Below are positions 16,774 through 24,682 of a DNA stretch of 64,000 nucleotides, one piece after another (the stretch's first letter is position 1; each line of letters begins with the position of its first letter). This DNA is from Polyangium sp. 6x1 (lineage in GTDB: Bacteria; Myxococcota_A; Polyangia; Polyangiales; Polyangiaceae): assembly GCF_029946515.1 (NCBI RefSeq), contig NZ_JARZHH010000007.1, forward strand, positions 124,001 to 188,000, written 5' to 3'. The notes beneath the pieces are model-generated. The model saw only the letters and a list, made by a program, of their open reading frames with translations. It did not search any database and was not told the DNA's origin. The position numbers and the translations under genes were made by a program.

Positions 16774-17802
16774 ATGCTGCCCTTCGAGATTCGCGCCGCC
16801 ATCCTCGGTGATGAAGAGCAAATGCTCACCGTCGCGCGACACCTCAACTCGGTCAACCTGCCGCACGATCGGGACGCGATTCACGAGATCGTGAGCCTCT
16901 CCCACAAGAGCTTCACCGGCGAGATCAAGGATCCGCGGCTCCGGCAGTACGTCTTCGTGCTCATCGACCGCGTGAAGCAGCACATCATCGGCACCTCGAT
17001 GATCATCGCGCAGCTCGGCCGGCGCGGCGCGCCCTACATCTACTTCGACGTGCTCGACGAGGAGCGGTACTCGGCCACGATCGACCGGCACTTCCACCAC
17101 ACGCTCCTGCGCATCGGCTACTCGTACGACGGCCCGACCGAGATCGGCGGCCTCGTGATCATGCCCGAGTACCGCCGCACCGACCGGCTCGGCACGTTCA
17201 TCTCGTACGTCCGGTTCCTCTACCTCGCCGCCCACCGCGAGCTCTTCCAGCAGGAGGTGCTCGCCGAGCTCATGCCCCCGCTCGAGCCCGACGGCACGAG
17301 CCACCTCTGGGAGGCCCTCGGCCGGCGCTTCACGGACATGACGTACGCCGAGGCCGACCGGCTCTCGAAGAAGAACAAGGAGTTCATCAAGGGCCTCTTC
17401 CCCGAGGGCCCGATCCACGCGTCGCTCCTGCCCGAGGACGCGCAGAAGGTCATCGGCAAGACGGGCCTGCAGACCCGCGGCGTCGAAAAACTCCTCCGCC
17501 GCATCGGCTTCCGGTACGCCCACCGCGTCGACCCCTTCGACGGCGGCCCGCACTACACGGCGCGGATGGACGAGATCAGCCTCATCGCCGACGGCAAGCG
17601 CACCCGCGCCGATCGCCCCTACTCGCCCGTCGCGGGCGAGCGCAAAGGCATCCTGGCCGTCGAGATGAACGAGCCTCCCTTCTTCCGCGCGGTCCTCGGC
17701 AACCTGCGCGAGGGCCCCCGCGGCGTCGCCATCGATGACGAGGCCTGGGAGACGCTCAACCTGCACCACTCGAGCCCGCTGATGGTGCTCCCGATCGAAT
17801 GA
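16774..17802 (+). CDS. Arginine N-succinyltransferase family protein (AstA-like)
   Basis: A 342-residue GNAT-fold protein whose overall pattern follows AstA, which succinylates arginine in the AST catabolic pathway: IRAAILGDEEQMLTVARHLNSVNLP at the start, QYVFVLIDRVKQHIIGTSMI, EIGGLVIMPEYRR (acyl-CoA-binding region), FISYVRFLYLAAHRELF, LWEALGRRFTDMTYAEADRLS, EGPIHASLLPEDAQKVIGKTG and GFRYAHRVDPFDGGPHY. No other ast genes (astB-E) adjoin it, so the pathway context is missing. A related amine acyltransferase role is possible. A two-part hairpin follows the stop. Confidence 0.85.
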   Translation: MLPFEIRAAILGDEEQMLTVARHLNSVNLPHDRDAIHEIVSLSHKSFTGEIKDPRLRQYVFVLIDRVKQHIIGTSMIIAQLGRRGAPYIYFDVLDEERYSATIDRHFHHTLLRIGYSYDGPTEIGGLVIMPEYRRTDRLGTFISYVRFLYLAAHRELFQQEVLAELMPPLEPDGTSHLWEALGRRFTDMTYAEADRLSKKNKEFIKGLFPEGPIHASLLPEDAQKVIGKTGLQTRGVEKLLRRIGFRYAHRVDPFDGGPHYTARMDEISLIADGKRTRADRPYSPVAGERKGILAVEMNEPPFFRAVLGNLREGPRGVAIDDEAWETLNLHHSSPLMVLPIE

Positions 17803-17807
17803 CGCTC

Positions 17808-17841
17808 GGGGGCTCCGCTCGGCAAGCCGAGCTCTGCCCCC
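17808..17841 (+). terminator. Nested hairpin terminator GGGGGCTCC...TCTGCCCCC
   Basis: The outer arms GGGGGC (17808-17813) and GCCCCC (17836-17841) enclose an inner hairpin GCTCGGC-AA-GCCGAGC (17817-17832). It starts 6 bp after the AstA-like stop and is followed by AAACCCCCG. The same outer arms and flanks recur after cheB near 60297, so it belongs to a reused terminator type. Confidence 0.6.
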
Positions 17842-17900
17842 AAACCCCCGGACAGTTTGAAGCCACGCTCTGGCTGCGCCGCGGCACCGTCGTGCTCGCC

Positions 17901-17950
17901 CCCTTGTATTCTGTGCGTTCTTTCGCTACAGAATTTTTAGTACACAAGGG
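17901..17950. promoter_or_regulatory. Nested inverted repeats upstream of the GMC oxidoreductase
   Basis: CCCTTGT (17901-17907) pairs with ACAAGGG (17944-17950), and inside it TTCTGT (17909-17914) pairs with ACAGAA (17928-17933). The stretch is an AT-rich island ending 8 bp before the start codon, and its right arm overlaps the AGGGAG Shine-Dalgarno. An operator or a translation-control structure would fit. Promoter hexamers TTGTAT and TACAGA at 17-bp spacing are weak matches only. Confidence 0.4.
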
Positions 17951-17958
17951 AGCCACGC

Positions 17959-19983
17959 ATGGTTGCTCACCCGGACCCTCTGCTCTCCGTCCCCACCGAA
18001 CCCGAGCGCCTCGCGCGTGGCCAGGAGAACAAGGCACCGGCGCCTGCGCGCCCCGACCCGGAGACGTGGCTCTCCGCGCGTGAGCTCGACATCCTGACGG
18101 CGGTCGCCGAGGTCGCTCTGCCCCCGGGCAGCTTCCTCGAAGGCGCAGGCCGAACGACCGCCGAGGCCACGGTCCGCTACCTGTCCGACATCCCCCGCGA
18201 GGCGATCCGCGTCTTTCAGGCCGCCCTCTGGGCCGTCGAGCTCTCCACGCTGCCCACGAAGCGCCGCCCCTTCTCCGAGCTGCCGCGCGAGGCGCGCCTC
18301 GCGGCCCTCGAGCGCTTCGAGCAGTCCCGATGGCTTCCGATCCGCGAGGTCGTTCGGGTCCTGCTCACGCCGCTCAAGGCGATGCATTTCGACCGGCCCG
18401 AGATGTTCCGCCACGTCGGCTGCCGCTACGAGCTCGAGACAGTGCGCGACGAAACCCCCCGCTGGCTCGCGCGGGTGACCGACGGGCGCGAGGTATCCGA
18501 GGATCTCGACCTCGAATGCGAGGTCGTCGTGGTCGGCACGGGCGCGGGCGGCGCGGCCGCGGCCTACGAGCTCGCCTCGCGCGGGCGGGCCGTGCTCATG
18601 CTGGAGGAGGGCCATTACCACCGGCGATCGAGCTTCAACGGCCGTCCCTCCCGCGCCTATCGCGAGCTGTATCGCGACAAGGGAATGACCGTCGCGCTCG
18701 GCAACGTGAACATCCCCATCTGGGCCGGCCGCGCCGTCGGCGGCAGCACCGTCATCAACTCGGGCACCTGCTATCGCGCCCCCGCGCGTACCTTCGCCTA
18801 CTGGCGCGATCACCACAGGCTGCCGAACGATTTCTCACCCGAGGGCCTCGGCCCCTATTACGAGCGCGTCGAGGCCATGCTCGGCGTCGCGCCCGCGAGC
18901 CCGCTCCACCTCGGCAAGATCGCCGGCATCATCGCGCGCGGCGCCGAGCACCTCGGCCTCCGCCACAAGACGCTCACACGCAACGCCCCCGATTGCGACG
19001 GCCAGGGAATCTGCTGCTTCGGCTGCCCCACGGGCGCAAAACGATCGACCGACGTGAGCTACGTGCCCGCCGCGCTCGCCCGCGGCGCCGAGCTCGTGAC
19101 GGCCGCGCGCGTCGATTTCGTCGACATCGTGGCCGGGCGCGCCCGCGGCGTGACGGCGACGCTCGGCGCCGAGCGGACGAACGGCCGCGCCCCGCGCCTC
19201 CGGGTCCGCGCCGACGCCGTGATCGTGGCCGGCGGCACGCTCATGACGCCGCTGCTCCTCCGCAGGAGCGGCGCGTGCCTCTCCTCGGGGATGCTCGGGA
19301 AAAACCTCTCGATCCACCCTGCCTCGAAGGTGATGGCGCTCTTCGACGACCGCGTCGATCAATGGAACGGGATCCCGCAAGGGTATTCGATCGACCATTT
19401 CGCCGACGAAGGCCTCCTCTTCGAGGGCGGCTCGCTCCCGTTCGACGTCGCCGCGCTCGGCGTGCCCTGGTCGGGGCCGCGTTTCGTCGAGCTGATGGAA
19501 AAATACCCATACCTCGCGACGTTCGGCTTCATGATCCAGGACCATAGCCGCGGCGAAGTCCGCGCGGGCCCTGGCGGAAGGCCGCTCTTGCTCTACCGCC
19601 TGAACGAGCGCGATGCGCGCCTCCTCCAGCGCGGCGTCGAGATCCTCTGCGAGGTCTTTCAAGCGGCCGGCGCGCGCCGCGTCTTGCCTTTCGTCGCGGG
19701 CCACGACGAGGTGAACACGAAGGACGCCCTCGCCCGCCTCCGCTCGAGCCGCATCCAGCCCGGCGACATCGAGGTCACGGCATATCACCCCCTCGGGACG
19801 TGCCGTATCGGAACGAATCCGGCCCGCTCCTGCCTCGGCCCCGACCACGAGGCCCACGACGTCGCCGGCCTCTATGTATGCGATGGCAGCGCCATCCCCT
19901 CCTCGCTCGGCGTGAACCCTCAGATGACCATCATGGCCATGGCTTTGCGCGCCGCTGAAATTATCCATCAACGGCTCGGCTAG
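17959..19983 (+). CDS. FAD-dependent GMC oxidoreductase, long-chain alcohol oxidase-like
   Basis: A 674-residue flavoenzyme. The N-terminal helical segment (about 38-165; LSARELDILTAVAEVALPPG) resembles gluconate 2-dehydrogenase subunit-3-type domains and precedes the FAD site VVVGTGAGGAAAAYEL (about 190-205). GMC features follow: AGRAVGGSTVINSGTCYRAP, a Cys-rich CDGQGICCFGCPTGAKRS loop as in membrane alcohol oxidases, DAVIVAGGTLMTPLLL, and the C-terminal active site YHPLGTCRIG (His) with GVNPQMTIMAMALRAA (Asn). It should oxidise an alcohol or sterol; the substrate is unknown. AGGGAG precedes the ATG at good spacing. Confidence 0.9.
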   Translation: MVAHPDPLLSVPTEPERLARGQENKAPAPARPDPETWLSARELDILTAVAEVALPPGSFLEGAGRTTAEATVRYLSDIPREAIRVFQAALWAVELSTLPTKRRPFSELPREARLAALERFEQSRWLPIREVVRVLLTPLKAMHFDRPEMFRHVGCRYELETVRDETPRWLARVTDGREVSEDLDLECEVVVVGTGAGGAAAAYELASRGRAVLMLEEGHYHRRSSFNGRPSRAYRELYRDKGMTVALGNVNIPIWAGRAVGGSTVINSGTCYRAPARTFAYWRDHHRLPNDFSPEGLGPYYERVEAMLGVAPASPLHLGKIAGIIARGAEHLGLRHKTLTRNAPDCDGQGICCFGCPTGAKRSTDVSYVPAALARGAELVTAARVDFVDIVAGRARGVTATLGAERTNGRAPRLRVRADAVIVAGGTLMTPLLLRRSGACLSSGMLGKNLSIHPASKVMALFDDRVDQWNGIPQGYSIDHFADEGLLFEGGSLPFDVAALGVPWSGPRFVELMEKYPYLATFGFMIQDHSRGEVRAGPGGRPLLLYRLNERDARLLQRGVEILCEVFQAAGARRVLPFVAGHDEVNTKDALARLRSSRIQPGDIEVTAYHPLGTCRIGTNPARSCLGPDHEAHDVAGLYVCDGSAIPSSLGVNPQMTIMAMALRAAEIIHQRLG

Positions 19984-20027
19984 ACGAATTGCCGCTTTAG
20001 CAGACGTCTCCCCGTGGTCTTCGGACA

Positions 20028-20070
20028 TTCCACGTCCGCCCGGGAATCGACCAACGCTTCCACGTCCGTC
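20028..20070 (+). repeat. Direct repeat TTCCACGTCCG, 30-bp period
   Basis: TTCCACGTCCG occurs at 20028-20038 and 20058-20068 with matching flanks, in the 295-bp gap ahead of the Stig1-like gene. The rest of the gap holds an A8 run near 20166-20173 next to ACGTACGT. No gene is supported in the gap. A regulator-binding direct repeat is possible. Confidence 0.35.
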
Positions 20071-20278
20071 CAAGCGGTGGTAAGGTCGTTCGCCCGAGGG
20101 ACGGTCCCCGGGGCGATTCCAGCGGATCACTTCCTTCCCAGAACTGCGGTACGGCCGCCTCGGAAAAAAAACGTACGTGCGGCTGAAGCGCAGACGATCG
20201 CGCGAGACCGTGTGGCGGGGGACGAACGTGGAGCGCTCGAATCGTGGATGTTCGTGCTGACAGGAAGGTTTCACAACG

Positions 20279-22570
20279 ATGAGCAACAAAGCTCAGTCCC
20301 CCCGTGGGGGGTGGCGATGGGCGCTCACGGCGGCTTTCATGAGCCTCGCCGTGGCTTCGTGGACGGGGTGTAGCGACGGCGGATCGAACACCACCGGCGG
20401 CGACGGCGGCTCCGGCGCGACGGGCGGCTCCGGCGGCCCCGGCGGCGCGGGCGGCGCGGGCGGCGGCGACGCGTGTCCGTCCGGACAAACCGACTGCAAC
20501 GGCACCTGCACGCTCACCAATATCGATCCGGCGAACTGCGGCGCGTGCGGCAAGGCCTGCGCCGAGGGCGAGGTCTGCGCCGCGGGCGAGTGCGGCCTGA
20601 CGTGCTCCGGTGGCACGACGAACTGCGCAGGCAAGTGCGTCGACACGACCATCGACCCGGAAAACTGCGGCATGTGCGGCACGGCCTGCGCCGAGGGCGA
20701 GGTGTGCTCGGGCGGCAAGTGCGGCACGCAATGCGTGGGCGGCACGACGAACTGCGATGGCCAGTGCGTCGATACGACCCTCGATCCGGCGAACTGCGGC
20801 ATGTGCGGCACGGCCTGCGCGGCCGGTGAGGTCTGCGCGAACGGGCAATGCGGCCTCGCCTGCGTCGGCGGCACGACGAACTGCAATGGCAAGTGCGTCG
20901 ACATCACGATCGACGCGCTGAACTGCGGCATGTGCGGCACGGCGTGCCCCGCCGGCCAGGCGTGCTCGAACGGGCAATGCGCCACGCAATGCGTGGGCGG
21001 CACGACGAACTGCAATGGCAAGTGCGTCGACACGACCATCGACCCGCTGAACTGCGGCATGTGCGGCACGACCTGCGCGGCCGGCCAGGTCTGCGCGAAC
21101 GGCTCGTGCGGCCTCGCCTGCGTCGGCGGCACGACGAACTGCAATGGCAAGTGCGTCGACACGACGCTCGACCCGCTGAACTGCGGCATGTGCGGCACGG
21201 CGTGCGCGAACGGCCAGGTCTGCTCGAACGGGATGTGCCAGCTCGCCTGCGTCGGCGGCACGGCGAACTGCAATGGCAAGTGCATCGACCTGTCGCTCGA
21301 CCCGCTGAACTGCGGCGCGTGCGGCGCGGCGTGCGCCTTCGGCGAGGTCTGCACGGCCGGCAAGTGCCAGCTCAACTGCGTCGGTCAAACGACGAAGTGC
21401 GGCGCGCTCTGCGTCGACGTCAAGACGGACACGGCGAACTGCGGCATGTGCGGCAAGGCCTGCGCCGCCGGTCAGGTCTGCTCGAACGGCACCTGCCAGC
21501 TCACCTGCGTCGGCGGCTCGACGAAGTGCGGCAATGAATGCGTCGACACGGAGACCGACCCGACGAACTGCGGCATGTGCGGCAAGAACTGCGCGGCCGG
21601 CCAGGTCTGCGCGGCCGGTCAATGCAACCTGAACTGCGTCGGCGGCACGGTGAAGTGCGCGAATACCTGCGTCGACACGAAGAGCGATCCGGGCAACTGC
21701 GGCGCCTGCGGCAACGTCTGCGGCGCCGGCCAGGTCTGCACGAACGGCCAGTGCGCCGCGCAATGCGGCCCCGGCACGACGAAGTGCGGCAACGTCTGCG
21801 TCGACACGAAGCTCGACCCGAGCAACTGCGGCGCCTGCGGCAATGCCTGCGCCGCCGGCCAGGTCTGCTCGAACGGCACGTGCGGCAATACCTGCGCGGC
21901 CGGGACGACGAAGTGCGGCACCGAGTGCGTCGATCTGCAGACGGACGAGGCGAACTGCGGCATGTGCGACACCGCCTGCCTGGCCAGCATCGCCTGTTAT
22001 GCCGGCGTCTGCCAGCCGCCCGGTGGCTGCGACACGCTCGGCGATTGCGGCACCTGCCAGCAATGCTCGTTCGACGGTATCTGCTCCGACGAGCTCGCGA
22101 CGTGCGCGAACGACCCGACCTGCGTCACGCTCTTCAACTGCCTGAACCCGGCGAGCGGCGTGTGCGACGCGAACTGCCAGAACATGTGCGTGCAGCAAAC
22201 GACGCAGATGGCCATCGACGAGTACAACAACATCATCGAGTGCCTCTTCTGCCAGGAGTGCGGGACGAGCTGCGGCGTGGACCCGGTGGCGAATGGCTGC
22301 CCGGCGAGCTGCGATAACAACGCCCAGGGCTGCAGCGGCTGCTACGCCTGCGCCGCGGGCATGGGCGGCAACTGCGAGGACGACCTCGCAATCTGCCTCG
22401 CCAACCCCGAATGCATCGCGCTCGACGACTGCCTCGTCGCGTGCCCGCCCGGCGATCAGCAGTGCCAGATCAACTGCGAGCAGGCGCACGTGTTCGGCAT
22501 CGCCGACTACAACGCGATCGTTCTCTGCGGCTTCTACCAGGAATGCCCGAACGACTGCCTCGGGCCGTGA
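20279..22570 (+). CDS. Secreted cysteine-rich protein with twelve Stig1-like repeats
   Basis: A 763-residue exported protein. The signal peptide (WALTAAFMSLAVASWTGC) could be a degenerate lipoprotein signal with Cys31; a Gly-rich spacer follows to about 64. Residues 65-580 are twelve tandem 43-residue units, each with eight cysteines, of the form CVGGTTNCNGKCVDTTIDP then NCGMCGTACAAGQVC. This spacing matches Stig1-type domains. Residues about 585-763 hold two further Cys-rich modules related to each other (each with ...CANDP/CLANP... and a conserved Y-N-I/A-I core). It is likely a disulphide-rich surface or matrix protein; function unknown. GGAAGG precedes the ATG. Confidence 0.88.
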   Translation: MSNKAQSPRGGWRWALTAAFMSLAVASWTGCSDGGSNTTGGDGGSGATGGSGGPGGAGGAGGGDACPSGQTDCNGTCTLTNIDPANCGACGKACAEGEVCAAGECGLTCSGGTTNCAGKCVDTTIDPENCGMCGTACAEGEVCSGGKCGTQCVGGTTNCDGQCVDTTLDPANCGMCGTACAAGEVCANGQCGLACVGGTTNCNGKCVDITIDALNCGMCGTACPAGQACSNGQCATQCVGGTTNCNGKCVDTTIDPLNCGMCGTTCAAGQVCANGSCGLACVGGTTNCNGKCVDTTLDPLNCGMCGTACANGQVCSNGMCQLACVGGTANCNGKCIDLSLDPLNCGACGAACAFGEVCTAGKCQLNCVGQTTKCGALCVDVKTDTANCGMCGKACAAGQVCSNGTCQLTCVGGSTKCGNECVDTETDPTNCGMCGKNCAAGQVCAAGQCNLNCVGGTVKCANTCVDTKSDPGNCGACGNVCGAGQVCTNGQCAAQCGPGTTKCGNVCVDTKLDPSNCGACGNACAAGQVCSNGTCGNTCAAGTTKCGTECVDLQTDEANCGMCDTACLASIACYAGVCQPPGGCDTLGDCGTCQQCSFDGICSDELATCANDPTCVTLFNCLNPASGVCDANCQNMCVQQTTQMAIDEYNNIIECLFCQECGTSCGVDPVANGCPASCDNNAQGCSGCYACAAGMGGNCEDDLAICLANPECIALDDCLVACPPGDQQCQINCEQAHVFGIADYNAIVLCGFYQECPNDCLGP
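20471..22018 (+). repeat. Tandem array of twelve 129-bp coding repeats
   Basis: Twelve consecutive 129-bp units encode the 43-residue Stig1-like repeats. Units 3 to 6 are nearly identical at DNA level (for example the shared run around TGCAATGGCAAGTGCGTCGA), while units 8 to 12 are more diverged. This gradient suggests recent internal duplication in the middle of the array. Confidence 0.9.
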
Positions 22571-22584
22571 AGCCCTGAGCGTTC

Positions 22585-22615
22585 GTCCGGATCCCGGGAA
22601 AACCGGGATCCGGAC
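22585..22615 (+). terminator. 13-bp perfect hairpin terminator
   Basis: GTCCGGATCCCGG (22585-22597) and CCGGGATCCGGAC (22603-22615) form a perfect 13-bp stem with a GAAAA loop, 14 bp after the Stig1-like gene. The flanks CGTT and AACG extend the pairing after one mismatch. No T-tract follows, as usual in this GC-rich genome. Confidence 0.65.
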
Positions 22616-22659
22616 AAACGCGGTACCCGGCCCAACGGCGGTGGAGTAAACTCCCCCGC

Positions 22660-23562
22660 ATGCAGGCGCCCCCTCCCGCCAAGCGCGGCCCCGGCCCGAA
22701 GAAGCCGTCCGGCGTCGAGCTACCGCCCTCCTCGCGATTCGCTCCCCTCGCGATCGGCCTCGGCATCGGCATGATGCTGCTGATCACCGTGACAGCGCTG
22801 CGAAGGCGGCCCACGCCGACGACCGCCCCCTCCGCAGACCCCGCGACCGAATCCCCCGAACAACGAACCGAGCGGCTCGCCCGCGCCTGCGAAGCCGCGC
22901 GCGCGATGCTCTGGACCGGCGCCCCCTGGGGCGCGATGCCACTCGAAGGATTCACGGTGCGCCTGTGGCTCGGCCCGAGCAACGGGAAGATGGTCACGCA
23001 CCCGGTGATCGAATCCGCGAGCCAGAAGAGCAAGCTCGGCGAGGACGCAGACGCCGTCCTCGCGAAGGTGAACGACGGATCCGTGTCCGTCGTGCGATAC
23101 GAGCCGCGGGGCGAGGTGGAAATCGCATTCTCGGGGGGATACGCGCGGGCCTTCTTCGAGCTCGAAGGCCGCAATCGATTCCTCGGTCTCAGCGAGCGCA
23201 TCGCCCGCGAGACAGGCGCCGACGAGGCCGCGCTGTACGCCGGCTGCAGTCACCTCGACACGCGCGACGTCGGCGCGTGGTTCCACGGCAAGGACACGAA
23301 AAAAGCCGCCGCCGCCCTGGTCTACGTGATGGGCCTGCCCGGCGGCGTGAGGACCCCGAAGCACGTGCCCGCCGCAAAGGACCTGGCCACGATCAACGCC
23401 GCCACGGCCCCACTCGACGACGCAGCCATCCTCGAAATCGTGCGCGACGACGGCGCGCGCGTGGTGACGACCGACGGCGTATCGATCTCGTTCCCCTACG
23501 CAAACCCCGTGCGCGCAGCGCAATCGAGCGCAAAGCTCGCGGAGAAGCTCGCGCTCCACTGA
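22660..23562 (+). CDS. Hypothetical single-pass membrane protein
   Basis: A 300-residue protein with a Pro/Lys-rich cytoplasmic tail, one membrane helix at about 28-46 (APLAIGLGIGMMLLITVTAL), a Pro/Thr linker, and a C-terminal extracytoplasmic domain of about 230 residues. That domain has mixed alpha/beta character (GFTVRLWLGPSNGKMVTHP; VRYEPRGEVEIAFSGGYARAFFELEG) and no recognised motif. A single Cys lies near 187 (YAGCSHLDTRDVGAWF). It stands between two strong hairpin regions and is probably monocistronic. I do not recognise the family. Confidence 0.75.
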   Translation: MQAPPPAKRGPGPKKPSGVELPPSSRFAPLAIGLGIGMMLLITVTALRRRPTPTTAPSADPATESPEQRTERLARACEAARAMLWTGAPWGAMPLEGFTVRLWLGPSNGKMVTHPVIESASQKSKLGEDADAVLAKVNDGSVSVVRYEPRGEVEIAFSGGYARAFFELEGRNRFLGLSERIARETGADEAALYAGCSHLDTRDVGAWFHGKDTKKAAAALVYVMGLPGGVRTPKHVPAAKDLATINAATAPLDDAAILEIVRDDGARVVTTDGVSISFPYANPVRAAQSSAKLAEKLALH

Positions 23563-23611
23563 GGAACGCAGAATGGAGCGGGGGGACAAACGCTCCTGTT
23601 GAAGCGTTTCG

Positions 23612-23717
23612 CTGGGGCTTTGCCCCAGGCCCCACCCGGGGCTGTCCGCCCCGGGACCCGGACCAGCGCAAGCGCTGGACTCGGGGTCGATGAACTGCGC
23701 GATGCGCAGTTCATCGA
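23612..23717 (+). repeat. Four-hairpin repeat element, copy A
   Basis: Four hairpins follow one another: CTGGGGC/GCCCCAG (23612-23628), CCCGGGGC/GCCCCGGG (23635-23655), CCAGCGC/GCGCTGG (23663-23678) and a 14-bp stem TCGATGAACTGCGC with GAT loop (23687-23717). The element follows the 3' end of the membrane-protein gene. A second copy lies inverted at 23805-23909. Together they fill most of the 366-bp gene-free gap 23563-23928. Confidence 0.75.
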
Positions 23718-23804
23718 ACAGACCGGGTCAAGACCACGAGCGACCCTGCCAACCAAGACAGCAGCGCGGACGGTTCAACCGGCGACGTGGTAGCAACGGC
23801 CTGT

Positions 23805-23909
23805 GGGAAGAACTGCGCATCGCGCAGTTCTTCCCCCTGAGGTCCAGGGCTGGCCCTGGTCCGGGTCGAGGGGCGGATAGCCCCCGCGGGGACCGGGGCA
23901 GCGCCCCGG
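23805..23909 (-). repeat. Four-hairpin repeat element, inverted copy B
   Basis: Read on the minus strand this copy repeats the order of copy A: CCGGGGC/GCCCCGG (23893-23909), GGGGC/GCCCC with the loop GGATA against GGACA in copy A (23870-23884), CCAGGGC/GCCCTGG (23844-23859), and a 14-bp stem GGGAAGAACTGCGC (23805-23835) whose loop is the same GAT. The AACTGCGC core is shared. It starts 20 bp beyond the lolD stop, so each convergent gene reads into its own copy in the same order. Confidence 0.75.
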
Positions 23910-23928
23910 CGCGGCGGCACCCTGGACG

Positions 23929-24678
<750 letters not shown>

Positions 24679-24682
24679 GGGC

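Noticed and set aside
20014-20373. 119-codon plus-strand frame before the Stig1-like gene
   Set aside because: It overlaps the signal peptide region of the real gene in another frame and has no protein-like pattern.
20471-22018. Possible CRISPR-like array because of regular repeats
   Set aside because: Repeats are 129 bp, contiguous, in frame and coding; no unique spacers, no cas genes.
19997-22489. 830-codon minus-strand open frame opposite the Stig1-like gene
   Set aside because: It merely mirrors the 129-bp repeats as Arg/Ala-rich repeats; the plus strand has the signal peptide, Shine-Dalgarno and conserved cysteines.
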